64,000 nt of DNA, taken from NCBI RefSeq assembly GCF_041956535.1, contig NW_027192205.1, positions 532,877 through 596,876 on the forward strand. The letters are read 5' to 3'. The DNA is from Calcarisporiella thermophila CBS 279.70. Its lineage: Eukaryota; Calcarisporiellomycota. The notes under the pieces were generated by a model. The model was given only the letters and a program-made list of their open reading frames with translations. It ran no database searches and was not told where the DNA came from. Position 1 is the stretch's first letter. Each line of letters opens with the position of its first letter. Both the position numbers and the translations under genes were made by a program. Positions 34,660 to 46,400 of this stretch are shown piece after piece.

Positions 34660-35709
34660 TTAGTTGCCTTGCATCTGCCTCTTTACCTCCTCCACAAAAT
34701 TGTTTTCCTTTTTCTCGATCCCCTCCCCTTTCTCCCACCGTACAAAGTCCAGTACCTCGATTTCAACTCCTTCCTGCGCACTTGTGCTAGCGACAATCTC
34801 CTGCACTGATCCGCCACCAAGCAGATAGTCCTGTCGCAGTAGAACCGAGGAGGACAAGTATTCTTCTTTACTCACTCCATCGGGAATAATGGCATCCTCA
34901 TCACGTACGCATTTTGGATTGAATCCTACCACTTGTCTGGCCAGATTGCGAGCCAATTTTTTGATAGTGTCGGAGGGAGAATGGGTGGTATTTTTCAAAC
35001 CAAGTACTACGAGACTTCCGATGTTACCAGTAGACTGGTCGCCGCCATGTGCGTATACACCTGACACGATTTTTCTATCTTGTGTGGATGTTTTAGCCAC
35101 TGCTGCTCGGCGGAGCGTTATTTTCTCGCCAAGTCGTCCTACTGTTTCTGCCATGCCTTCAGAGACCGACAAAGATTCCGGAATTTCTGTCGAATTTGGG
35201 TGAGGAAGGATGGGAGCGGTTAGGAGTGTATCCACAGGCAACTCTGCAATATAGCGCCTTGTCATGATGGAGGGCTCTTCGGAAGCAAACAGGGCAGTTG
35301 AACTGATCTGGGTGACTAGCTTTTTGAATACTTCATTTCGGGAGACGAAATCGGTCTCGCAATTCACCTCTACGATGGCACCCCTCGAGCCTTCAGGTCC
35401 TTCCGCAACCACAACGCCAACTAGGCCTTCACCGGCAACACGGCCACTCACCTTTTCTGCTTTTTTCGCTCCGCTAAGCTTCATGTCTTCTTGTAGCCAG
35501 GCCAAAGCCCTTTCGTAGTCATTATCGTTTTTCACAAGAGCTTCCTTTGCTTTTGTCATGGACACTTCAGTTTCCTGCCGCAACTTGGACAAAAGCTTGA
35601 GATTGGGTTTTAAAGTATTGGTCTGCTGGGATAGTAATGTGGGACATGCGCTAAAACAGCGGACATGATGGGAGGTTATTCTGGGTAACTGAGGAAGGAT
35701 CCGTAGCAT
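34660..35709 (-). CDS. TSF1: Mitochondrial elongation factor Ts
   Basis: Intronless, 349 aa. Nucleotide exchange factor for mitochondrial EF-Tu in organellar translation. Residues 1-30 form a basic, Ser/Arg/His-rich presequence without acids (mitochondrial targeting). Residues about 36-78 are the UBA-like N-domain (LLSKLRQETEVSMTKAKEAL, then YERALAWLQEDM). The core signature ETDFVSRN is at about 118-125; its TDFV is the EF-Tu-contacting motif. A second subdomain repeat follows, ending in a Glu/Lys-rich C-terminus. Length is somewhat above bacterial EF-Ts (about 280), as is common for mitochondrial forms. It is transcribed divergently from Sec21 with only 385 bases between start codons, so the promoter is probably shared. 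Confidence 0.95.
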   Translation of the reverse strand: MLRILPQLPRITSHHVRCFSACPTLLSQQTNTLKPNLKLLSKLRQETEVSMTKAKEALVKNDNDYERALAWLQEDMKLSGAKKAEKVSGRVAGEGLVGVVVAEGPEGSRGAIVEVNCETDFVSRNEVFKKLVTQISSTALFASEEPSIMTRRYIAELPVDTLLTAPILPHPNSTEIPESLSVSEGMAETVGRLGEKITLRRAAVAKTSTQDRKIVSGVYAHGGDQSTGNIGSLVVLGLKNTTHSPSDTIKKLARNLARQVVGFNPKCVRDEDAIIPDGVSKEEYLSSSVLLRQDYLLGGGSVQEIVASTSAQEGVEIEVLDFVRWEKGEGIEKKENNFVEEVKRQMQGN

Positions 35710-36094
35710 AATTTCTTTTTATTACTATTTAATATTAAATTTGATTTGTTTTCTTTGGAGCCGAGAACACTTTTAAGAGAGACTGGCTGCGCCTCTACAT
35801 CCTTGCTGCTCGCGTTATCCCCGACAGATATTCTTTAGTTTTTTCATCGCTTGACACCTCCATTACGCGAACCAGTTTTTAATTTAAAACTAATAAGGTG
35901 AATTTTAGAAAACATTATTGTTGGATGATCAATATGGTTGCCTTCTCTGTAAGAGATATTAACTTATTTCTCTTCTTTTTTACTGCTTGACACTAGACAC
36001 ATCTGCATCCAAGCCTTCATTGTGAGGCAAGAAAGCTCTCATAGTTCTCAAACATACAAAGCCATCAATCGTTGTCGTGGATTAACACACTACG
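35710..36094. promoter_or_regulatory. Bidirectional promoter, EF-Ts / Sec21
   Basis: 385 bases between the start codons of two divergent housekeeping genes. No TATA box stands out in either orientation. Called from geometry. Confidence 0.5.
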
Positions 36095-39000
36095 ATGAAT
36101 TACATGAAGAAAGACGAAGATGGAGGTATAACTTTCACCACAACCATAATTCATCTATAGATTTAGAGATAAAATTTAATAATTATATTAATGTTTAAAT
36201 TAAATTGACAGGTGATGTGGGTATCTTTTATCATCTTGATAAAACTACCGTCCTGCAAGAGGCTCGTGTATTCAATGAATCACCTATTAATCCAAGAAAA
36301 TGCCGCCTTCTCCTTACCAAAGTGCTCTACCTCTTCTCCCTTGGAGAGACTTTTGCGACCATGGAGGCGACTGAATTGTTCTTCGGGGTGACGAAGCTTT
36401 TTCAATCGAAGGATGTGAGTAAATTGTCTTAATTCTATCACAAAATATAGATTGATATGTTAATTATGATGGGCCTTATTTCTAATTATTTTCTTTAACC
36501 AGATCGCTTTGCGACAAATGGTGTACCTCATTATAAAAGAACTCTCGACTATTTCAGAGGATGTTATTATGGTACGCAATAGTTTGATGAAGGATATGCA
36601 AGCAAAGTCAGATGTCGTGTATCGTTCGAACGCCATTCGCGCTCTTTGTAAAATCACTGATGTAAGTTTTATTTTCTTTCACTTCTTTCATTTTTTAATA
36701 CTAAAGTCGCCTATTATTATTGTTATTCAGGCTCCCATGTTCCAAGGTGTCGAGCGTTTCCTCAAAGCTGCTATTGTTGAAAAATCAACCGCCGTGTCCT
36801 CTGCTGCTATACTTTTTAGCTATCACCTCTTTCCAATTGCTAAGGACGTAATTCGGCGCTGGGCTAACGAAGTCCAGGAAGCAGTGAATGCTGGAAGGTC
36901 TGGGTTCACCGCGGCTGCTTCTGCTTATATGTCTTCTTTCGGTGGAGGAAGTACTCAAGTTGTCACTTCCACAAGCAATATCACGCAGTACCACGCCCTT
37001 GGGCTCCTTTACTTGATCAAACAGCACGATAGAATGGCAGTAATTAAAATGATTCAATCTCTGACAGGTCAGAGCAAAGGGAGTTTCGGTTCCGGCTCAG
37101 GCGCAGTGCTGAAAAACCCCTTTGCACTCTGCCTGATCATACGGTACGCCGCCAAAGTTATAGAGGAGGACCCTCGCGTTGCGAAGCAAATGTACGATAT
37201 GCTAGAAGGATTTTTACGTCATAAAAGCGATATGGTAAATTTGGAAGCTGCGCGTGTCATATGCCGTATGTCAGACATTACAGGAAAGGAGTTATATCCA
37301 GCAATCTCAGGTAGCCCCGTCATTTGGATCATGCTTACTTCTTTGTACCTTATTATTAACCCTTGTGCCTTTTCAAACCAGTTTTACAGTTGTTCCTATC
37401 TTCACCCAAACCTACCCTACGTTTTGCAGCTATCCGCACTTTAAATAAGTTGTCAATGACGCACCCATCTGCTGTTTCTCCTTGTAACTTAGACATGGAA
37501 AACCTGATCACGGACAGCAACCGTAGCATTGCCACTTTTGCTATCACCACGTTACTTAAGGTACTACTTATTTCTATCTCTATTATAGTATTTTGCATGT
37601 TTAATTTTTTCTGAATTTTTCTTTAGACTGGCAATGAAGCTAGTGTTGACCGTCTCATGAAGCAAATATCCGGATTTATGTCCGAAATTTCAGACGAATT
37701 CAAAGTCATTGTCGTGGAAGCGGTACGATCGCTCTGCCTAAAATTCCCACAGAAACAAACCATCATGCTCAACTTCTTGAGTGGGGTGCTTCGAGACGAG
37801 GGTGGCTATGAGTTTAAGAAAGCTGTGGTAGAGGCGATGTTTGATCTCGTGAGGTTTATTCCGGAATGCAAAGAGGCCGCACTTGCACACCTTTGTGAAT
37901 TTATTGAGGATTGTGAGTTTACAAAGCTGAGTGTACGAGTCCTGCATCTCCTGGGAGAAATGGGCCCAAAATCAGCGAAGCCGACCAATTTTATCAGATA
38001 TATCTATAACCGTGTTATTCTGGAGAATTCCATTGTGCGCGCTGCGGCTGTGAGTGCCTTGGCGAAATTTGGAATCGACTGCGAAGATGAAGGAGTAAAG
38101 AAAAGTGTGCACGTGCTTCTGACTCGGTAAGATTGCATCCTCATATTTTTAAATTGGGGGGCAGGAGGATCTTTGTCTTGCTCAACATACTTTTCTCCTA
38201 TTTTTAGGTGTCTCGACGACCATGACGATGAAGTCCGTGATAGAGCCACTTTCTTCCTTCAGATTATGAATAAAGGAGAGGGTGCGAAGAAATATGTTAG
38301 TGATGGTAATTATTGACTTGGCAATTTATATGCTACTTGAGTACGAAGATTAGATATATAATTTTATTTCTGGCGTTAGATTCCACGTATGCCTTGGCCA
38401 CTCTTGAACGCCAGCTCGTGAATTATTGCAATAATCCTTCCGACGCTCCTTTCGATATCTCCAATATCCCGAGAATCTCCAAGGCACAGGAAGAAGCAGA
38501 ACGCCTACAGGCCAAGAATGCTGAAATGACCCAAACGCTTGGCATTCCCTCGGCAACGGCTCCCAGTGCTCCAGGAGCGGGTGCAGCTTTACCAAACGCT
38601 ACTCCTGCAGCGCGTGGCCCTTCACCCGCGCCAGTACTCGACCAGCGCGAGGTCTATGCTACTCAACTCGAGAAAATTGCTCAATTTGCTACCTATGGAC
38701 AGCTATTCAAAAGCTCACTCAAACCAGTGGAGCTCACCGAGAGTGAGACTGAGTATGTCGTAACATGTGTTAAGCATTGCTTCCCCGAACATATTGTATT
38801 CCAGGTAGGCGAGTGCTTTATAAAAAGAAGACTTTGCTTCGTTGCTAACTTGATTACACTTAGTTTAACATCACCAATACTTTGCAAGACAATATCTTGG
38901 AAAACGTTTACGTGGTAATGCAGCCTGAGAGCGAGGAGTGTGGCTTAGAGGAGGAAGTAAGCATCCCGGCAGAGAGTATTGCCTATGATCAAACAGGAGT

Positions 39001-39572
39001 AGCCTATGTTGCGTATAAGCGGATGGAGGAGTATCCCTTAGGTGAGGATTATATCCGGTAATATCTGGAATCGACAACAAAATGGACTGACCTACTTTTT
39101 ATTTCTAGCTTCGTTTACCAATACTCTTAAATTCATTATTAAAGAGTGTGACCCTTCATCCGGCGAGCCTGAGGAGGATGGCTATGAGGATGAATATCAA
39201 GTCGAAGAGATTGAACTACTTACCGGTGATTACATGCAACCCACCTTTGAGCGTAACTTTGCATCTGCTTGGCAACAACTCGGCTTTGAGGTCGTCGAAG
39301 CATTCGCACTAGATCCTGAGCGGGCGAATAATCTGCGGGCTGCATGCTCCTCCCTAATCGAGCTGTTGGGAATGCAGCCATTGGAGGATACAGCTAATCC
39401 GAAATCGAATACTGTGCACACCCTGCTATTGGCGGGTGTGTTGATGGGTGGCGGACGAGTACTTGCAAGATGCCGTATGACATATACATCGGATGAGGGA
39501 GTCGCTATAGAATTGACCGTGCGCAGCGAGAGTGAGGCAACGAGTGCGGTGGTAATCGGAGCAATTGCATAA
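36095..39572 (+). CDS. SEC21: Coatomer subunit gamma (COPI)
   Basis: Large COPI coat subunit for Golgi-to-ER retrograde vesicles. Ten exons: 36095-36125, 36212-36414, 36503-36661, 36731-37310, 37382-37560, 37627-38126, 38208-38305, 38380-38804, 38864-39041, 39109-39572; 938 aa with consistent phases. The N-terminal adaptin-like solenoid begins with a short exon ([11 protein letters not shown]) and continues with [21 protein letters not shown], the usual gamma-COP start. Family markers include [16 protein letters not shown] and [13 protein letters not shown]. An Ala/Pro linker (about 590-625) leads to the appendage: a beta-sandwich ([22 protein letters not shown]) and a platform subdomain ([14 protein letters not shown]) that binds ArfGAP. 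The stop is followed by T-rich 3' flank. Confident by family pattern and length. Confidence 0.95.
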
Positions 39573-40628
39573 AGGGCCTGTTTTCTCTCCATACTAGTAA
39601 CGATGGAAAAAAAAAGTCACCACTGAGTATAAATTCCTGATATTTTCCGGATTTTATCGCTATTTTTTTTTAGTTTTTAAAGGATGGAATACATTTTACT
39701 ATTTTCATTAAAGAACACGTGTATGGGAAAACCTCTGTCACGCTGCTTTGTTTTTACGCCCAAATAGGAATAGCGGAAAACAGCGGGGCTCATTTAAGAT
39801 TTCATGCTCAGGGAAATAAACTGTTTTCCTCGCGCATTGATTAGTTTAAGCTCATCTCTGAAATGAATGCTCCTCTCAAGGACAAATGGCTCATTGTTTT
39901 ACACACTGCCTTATTGTGGAGGAGAGGACCATGTAATATTAGCGATCCGCTGGTGCCCATGAGCGCCGCTTCCACAACCTCCGAGCGGCTACCGCGCCGA
40001 ATCATTTCCACATTGAACTCCACACTAGCATTCCAGAGCTTTTGTAACAGCTATATGCAGTTGCTCGCTCCTTTTGCATTATTGCTGCTGCTTTGGGCGT
40101 ATGGCTAGGGAATTGTTGGGTGTCCATGAGCCAACGGTTCAATCCCGCGCGAAAGCAATCTCAGATTTTATCTGACTCGAAATCTGCATCTGGCAGATTA
40201 CGGGCTGTGATTGGAAAATGTGCATCAGATAAACACCGTCATCTTTTATTTTCCCTGTTCCACTTTGTTTATTCTGGGGGTAGGTGAAAATAGGCAAACG
40301 CAGTTTATTTTCATTCATCAATTGCCTACAATTTTTGACATCGATCCAAATCCTCAATCAACACCCCTTTTCTTTCTAACCAACTCCCCCCATCTCTTCT
40401 ACTTACTACATTCGAGTTTTAATCAAGGAGTAGCGACGTAGGAATCGTGCACACTAGAGTAGCTATCGTGATCATATTCGCACATCCTAGTCGTGATCCT
40501 ATTCTCAATCCTCTGATTTTCGGCGCGTTTTTCTTGGAATCCTTTTCAGAGGTAGGATGGAATTGAATGATCAATCCGATCTCTTCCGGAATCTTAGATC
40601 TTTTTTAAATTAGCGTTGTTTGATAATA
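39573..40628. other. Intergenic with ambiguous open frames
   Basis: 1.05 kb between Sec21 and the SCAP-like gene. A minus-strand frame at 39841-40023 (60 codons) continues upstream to an acceptor-like catatag near 40055, but no partner exon or family could be found. Open frames on the plus strand (39863-40108, 40211-40441) include one hydrophobic end but no repeated membrane segments. An acceptor-like TTAG just before 40614 could mean the SCAP-like gene has an upstream exon. Confidence 0.4.
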
Positions 40629-43115
40629 ATGTCTCAGCTTTTAAAAGCCATGACAGCCTTCCTCAAGCTCCAACGCGAGCATAGTATTTTCCATAATTTA
40701 TTCGTCTTACTCTGCGTTTTTGCCACACTCTCACTGTTTCTCTGGCCGGCCATCGCATCTTTTTGGCTTGATTTTGATGAAGGTTCCGATGGAGAAGAAA
40801 CAACCGGCTCATCCTCGGATGCTCCAGACACAGAGCGTTTTGGGAATTATTTTGCAAACAAAATGAGCGTATACTTTTTCCTTTCACTGGCAACCGTTTT
40901 AGGGTTTTTGTGGATAATCTGGAGAATACACTATCATCGCTATTCGCGACGCCAGCAATTTCATCAGAATTATAAATCTAAGAACACGAAAACAGATGCA
41001 AAGTTGGGTTCGACAGCAGGAAGCTGGACTGAAATTTTTAGTTCCCGTTCTCAATCTCTTCCCGATTTCCCTAGTGTGCGGGTACAAACACTAAAAGGGA
41101 AGCATATCGCGGATGTAGAATGTTTGGAAGCTTGCCATCGAGGAATCCTCGTCTCGTGCGGACTCGACGGCCGAGTCGTGGTCTGGGATGCAAAGCGAGC
41201 TGTTTGGACTCGCCATTTGGATAAGGTAGTGCAGCAAACAGGAGGTCGGTGGGTGGGCTTACCAAATGATAAACTACAACCAGCAGCCAATACAGGCGGG
41301 GCGGAAAAAACCATAAGAAGGCTGCTAGACAGAATATCTGTACGTTGTGCCAAAATTGATCCTAATGGACGCTGGTTTGCGGCTGGATTTGACGATGGCA
41401 CCGTTAGGGTATGGGATATGAACGGAGTTTTGCACCATGAACTCTCCGTCAGCGACGAGCACCTCCAAAACCATCCCCAAAACCATCTCCACCAGCCTGA
41501 TGATGACGACGAGCGGAGAATCGCTTTCATTGTCTATGCGAGCTCAAATGCCGGCCACTCTCACTTTGCATCGGACCCTCACTTCGTCCTCCACAACCAC
41601 CTGATATCCGCCGATCGCTCTGGCTGCCTTAGAGAGTGGGATCTTGTAGGCGGGGTAATGGTGCATGAAGAGAGAAGAGCCGAGGGCGTCAACGCACTTT
41701 GTGTTCTTGAGTCCGTACCCTCTTCCTCCTCTATTGCGCGTAGCTATGTAGTCGCAGGAGGGAAAAACGGCACGCTTCCAGTGTGGGAACGCACCTCTTC
41801 CACTAACGATAAGTCGACCTGGAACTTTCTTTACTCGATCCCCTCTGCCAGCAACACTCCTATTACTTTTGTCACTGGCTCGGCTCCCAGTCATGGTGCT
41901 CGAGGTCTGCTTGTCGCTGGGACGATGGACGGAGCGGTGTGCACCTATAGCCTAGAATCAGGCGAACCACTATTTGTGCTCAGCATGGGCGGTGTGCGGA
42001 AATCAAAGTGCGCCGACTTGTTCCCAGAATTTTATGGGCGTCCTGCCGTGAAAGAGAATGAGAAGCTAGTGGCCGACGCTGGAGATAGTGTCGCAGTACA
42101 AGCAGAAAGCGAAGGTGACGACGAGGACGAAGGAGTGGGCAACGAGGAAGAAAAAGATGAGGAGGATAAGAACAAAGGACATAGAGGTGCGATTACCGAC
42201 CTCGTTGTAACCCGAATTGCCACAGCTGGTTCAAAAAATGCAAGTGGCGAGCACTGGCTGGTAGCGTCAAGTTCAATGGATGAAACGGTGCGGATATGGC
42301 ACATACGTCCTCGAGAAGAAGGAGATAGCGACAGTCGCACTGCAGAAAAATTCGATCGAAATCAGCAGGATAATCAATATAACCATCGTCGTCGCAAGAA
42401 TAGCAGACAAGGCTTGCAAACTGCCGGCTTATCACCCGGAAATGGAATTAGCACTGCTCTTCTACCGTCGTTGAGATCATCTTCCTCATCACAAAACCCG
42501 TTCCATAACTCCTCTCACTCAGCGATCCCCCGTGGTGCGCGTCCTCCAAAGTTAGAGCACTCGCTTATAGGTGTAGTGGAGCAACCAGGTGCACGCTCCA
42601 TCACCCTCTGTCGCACATATCTTTGTGGAGTGCGTCGCGCTTCTGCTAAAAAATCTTCAGGTTCCCATCATCATATGTCAGCAGAACAGCCTAAACGGCC
42701 TTGGGAGTTGTGGATGGTCGATGCGAGCGCAGAGAAGCTTTACATTCACACCGTTCCACTACAACTTGATCGACTCTATCATTCACCTCGCTCTTCTCAT
42801 AAAGTGATTTGGAAATGGCGGACTGCATGGCCAATCCACTTTAGTTCTCCCGTCTCTGCTCGCGAGCACAAGAAGAAAAGCGAGCCTACGGAAAGGGAGA
42901 ATAGACGGAACCAGATGGATGGGAGTATGTTTGAGCAAGCAAGGTGGACGGCCGAAGAATTGGAAGCTGAACGGATGCTTCCTTTTTCATACGTGCGACA
43001 GGTAGTACCTGTTGGAGGAGGGGGAGTGGCATGTGATTTTGGTAACTTTGTAAAGGTAGTGTGGATGGGATCAAGGGCCGGCAGTCGTGATGAGAGTTCG
43101 CGATGGAAGCGGTGA
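40629..43115 (+). CDS. SCP1: SCAP-like WD40 membrane protein
   Basis: 828 aa in one exon from the ATG at 40629. Two membrane segments lie near residues 22-47 and 80-101, then a WD40 region starts near 130. KGKHIADVECLEACHRGILVSCGLDGRVVVWD closely parallels the first repeat of SREBP cleavage-activating protein (there GHxxDIECL...VSCCLxGxVxVWD); quoted here as two parts: KGKHIADVECLEACHRG and VSCGLDGRVVVWD. Further blades are at SVRCAKIDPNGRWFAAGF.DGTVRVWD, SADRSGCLREWD and ASSSMDETVRIW. An acidic insert near residue 495-520 and a basic one near 580-600 interrupt it. SCAP carries SREBP from ER to Golgi when sterol or oxygen is low. The two segments would match the last two of SCAP's eight; the six-helix sterol-sensing part is absent from this open frame. 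Alternatively this is another ER WD40 protein. Confidence 0.68.
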   Translation: MSQLLKAMTAFLKLQREHSIFHNLFVLLCVFATLSLFLWPAIASFWLDFDEGSDGEETTGSSSDAPDTERFGNYFANKMSVYFFLSLATVLGFLWIIWRIHYHRYSRRQQFHQNYKSKNTKTDAKLGSTAGSWTEIFSSRSQSLPDFPSVRVQTLKGKHIADVECLEACHRGILVSCGLDGRVVVWDAKRAVWTRHLDKVVQQTGGRWVGLPNDKLQPAANTGGAEKTIRRLLDRISVRCAKIDPNGRWFAAGFDDGTVRVWDMNGVLHHELSVSDEHLQNHPQNHLHQPDDDDERRIAFIVYASSNAGHSHFASDPHFVLHNHLISADRSGCLREWDLVGGVMVHEERRAEGVNALCVLESVPSSSSIARSYVVAGGKNGTLPVWERTSSTNDKSTWNFLYSIPSASNTPITFVTGSAPSHGARGLLVAGTMDGAVCTYSLESGEPLFVLSMGGVRKSKCADLFPEFYGRPAVKENEKLVADAGDSVAVQAESEGDDEDEGVGNEEEKDEEDKNKGHRGAITDLVVTRIATAGSKNASGEHWLVASSSMDETVRIWHIRPREEGDSDSRTAEKFDRNQQDNQYNHRRRKNSRQGLQTAGLSPGNGISTALLPSLRSSSSSQNPFHNSSHSAIPRGARPPKLEHSLIGVVEQPGARSITLCRTYLCGVRRASAKKSSGSHHHMSAEQPKRPWELWMVDASAEKLYIHTVPLQLDRLYHSPRSSHKVIWKWRTAWPIHFSSPVSAREHKKKSEPTERENRRNQMDGSMFEQARWTAEELEAERMLPFSYVRQVVPVGGGGVACDFGNFVKVVWMGSRAGSRDESSRWKR

Positions 43116-43413
43116 AGTTATTTTGTAAGAATTTTTTTAAAGGCTTTAATTGTACACTTATTTCTCCGCTTCTTTCTGTTTTTATTTTTTTTATTCTCAA
43201 AAGCGCGTTTGAATTTTCATTCTTTTTTTTTATTCCAACTCTTGTATATATCGCTTTAAAAATAAATATTTTGGAATATATCCATATATCCTTATACATG
43301 GCATGACAAGTTCATCCTAAGAATATAATTTGTTGATATCTGTTAAGGTGTTGTCAATGGGACTGACAATGCAATATTTATTCAATGGTGGCAAATTAAA
43401 CCAAATGCAAACA

Positions 43414-46400
43414 CTAGGTTATAAATATAGGAGACGGGGGAACCGGCGATGTTGCTCGAGCAATATCAGCCATCATACCACTATCCATTCCTGACTGTAA
43501 TTGCAGTTGCTTTGGTACTTTTTTTTGACTACTCTGGGCTTCCTTGGAGACGTTCTCTTCAGATCGAAGATGGCTTCCGGCATCAATGGACTCGTCTGAA
43601 TCAGCCATCGTATCCCACTGTTCACGTAGCTGGTCTATTTCGGCAGTCAGGTCTCTTATAGAGGAAGGAAATTCACCAAAAGGTTCATTGGCCGAATGTG
43701 CAACGCCTTCTTGCTTCGAATTATCTGTTGTAGAAGCTAAGTTTTTCTTCTCTTCTGAGTTTACTGGACTTGTCTCTCCCAGCACTGGCTCTATTTGAGT
43801 CTCATTAGCATTCGAGATTTTTGGCTCCATCTGCGTGTGCACCAATGTCTCTCCTGCAATATCGCCCTTCTCCTTGAGAGATGCTTCAGTAGGTATTTGC
43901 TCTAACGATGTGTTCGTGTCCATTCCAACAGGTGCATCAGGCGCTTGGTGCGATATCATTGTGTCGAGATCTCTCAATTGAAGCGCTGCCACTTTATCAG
44001 TTTGCTCGCCATAATTCTCCAAATTGAACTCTTCGGCGCTCGAGTTTCTTTGTTTCGCTTCAATTTGCTTCCAGAGTTCTTCGTTTAACGCCAACGACTC
44101 TGCTAAATCTGTTCTCGCCTCATCCAACGCCTTCGTTAATGTCGAAATTTCGGCTTGCAGTACGTCATTTTGCTTAACTGAGGAGTTTTTTAGTTCGAGA
44201 TAACGCGTCTGGAGAAGAGAATGTTCTATTTCCATTTTTGCCTTCTCTTCTTGGAGACGGTCTTGATATGCATAGGCCTTGTTTTCAGCATTCGGGCCAG
44301 AAGGCGGGTGCGTTGATAGGGAAGATTGTAATGTTGCATTTTGATCTTGCAGAGTTCCTACTTCCTCAATACTCTGCTTGTGTGCAGCCTTTGCTTCTGC
44401 CAGCTTGACTTCGGCTTCTTTGTTCAGTTTTCTCAGTTCTTCAACCTCTTTTAAGAGTGCCGTTGTCTTTGCTGCGCTCAGATCCAATTCTGCTATAGCG
44501 TGGTTAAGCTGATTCGTCAACTCGGAGACTTGATCGGAGGAAGTGGGTCGCGATTCTCGAAGCCGGTCCGGGTGTAGTGAGCTATTGCTATGTAGGTCTG
44601 TATTGTGCTCTGTTTGAGTGCTCTTTGTGGCTGTTTGTGCCTCTTCGGAAAAGTTCATCAAGATCGTTGCTTCACGCATCAAATTCACTTGCTCTTCCAT
44701 TTCTCCAAAAACTTTGACAACGTCCTCAAGCGCAAGCTCCTTTTCCCTGACTATTTCCTTGAGCCGGTCCAGTTCTTCCTCTTCCGACCTTAGCTTTTGC
44801 TTAAGTGCTGCGTTTTCATTCTTCAGCTCGAGCCTTTTTCGCTCTAATCGCACAATCTGGCCTTTTGCGGTTGTAAGCTCCTTTGTGGCATTATTTGCGA
44901 CCAGCTGTGTCTCTCGCTGCATGTCCTGGAGCGCCTTAAGTTTGCTCTGGAATTTTTCAATGCTCTTTTCCGTTTCCTTATATTGTTCCTGCAATTGAAC
45001 CTGTTGCGCTCGGAGCGCATCCGCCTCTTCCTTCATATTCTTCCACATTTTGTCCAAGTGACGTGCACGATCCCGGGACCGGGTCGCATCGTTTCGCATC
45101 TTTTGCATCTCAATTTTCATGTTGCCTATGACCCTATCCCGTGCAGCAATATCATCTTTCGCTGAAGCAAGTTCCGACTCGAGAGTCTGCATGTCTTGGA
45201 ATGCGTTTGTCCACAACATTTCTGCTTCGTCAGCGCGTTGGTTTGATGCCTGGGCCACGGCTGTTGCTTGGTTCAGCGCAGCCTCGGTACGCTCAACTTT
45301 CTGCCGCAGCAACTCGAGCTCTCCCTCTTCTTCCCTTGAAAGAACTCGGAGAGTTTGAGATGCTTCCTTTGATGCTAGAAGGGCTCTGGCCTCACGTGCT
45401 ACAGATTCTGCCTCTTGGACACGCGCAAGGAGACCTTCTACTCTTTGAAGCAGAGCGGAACACTCGTTCTGGGATGACTCCAGATTTACGGCTACGTTTA
45501 CCGCTCTTTCCTCTGCAGCACTACGTGCCACCTGCTCCTTTTGTAGATCTTGCGATACTCGTTCCAGTCGAGCTCGTAGTGACTCGCTTTCATGAAGACT
45601 ACTCGACAAACTTCTCTCTAGTTCTTTCATCGTTGCAGTGGAATCTGGGTCCTTGGACGAAAAGCGTGTAAAAATGGATAGAAGCGCCTTGTAATAAGCG
45701 GCCTCCTGGACTGCAGCGGCGTAGGCCTGTTCATGCTCGCGGAGCTTCTCGGAGGAATGGGCGTGCACAACAAGGGAATCTTTAGTACGCACTATGTTTG
45801 CTTGAAATTCGCTTATTGCTTCCAGTAATCCCTTCCCCTCCATCTCATGTCCTGATTTTTCTTTTCGAGCAATTTCCTCTTTCCACCACCGCTCTATTTC
45901 TCGGAGTTCAGCAATGACCTTATCGCGTACCCGTATCTCCCTCAATAGTAGTCGTCTCTCTGCTTCAAATGGATCCTCTCCTACTCTACTTGTTAAACAT
46001 ATCCCACCCGCAATTCGTCAATATAATGCTTTTATAATATGCAACCCTTGTACTTACTTTTTCAAGGATTGCCGTTGGGACATTGTTGTTATTCTCATCT
46101 TAGTGCTACTGTCAGAAGGGGTTCTCTGAACTGGTGTAACGACGTTCCGTGGACCATGAGGGAGCGAAATCTCAACGGACTGTGATTTCCGATCGGGTGC
46201 CTGAGTTTCATTAGCACGAACTAATACGTTGTCGTCCTCGACTTTGGGAGAGAATCTCACAGACTTAGGTTGTCCATCTTCGTCCGGTGAAGATCTCTGG
46301 GTTACTGGAACGGGATTCTCGATGGGTTGTAGCTGCGAAGCAGGCTGCCGTTGAGCCGTCGGAAGTGGGGTGAATGGTAAGGGAGATGCAGATCGCTCCG

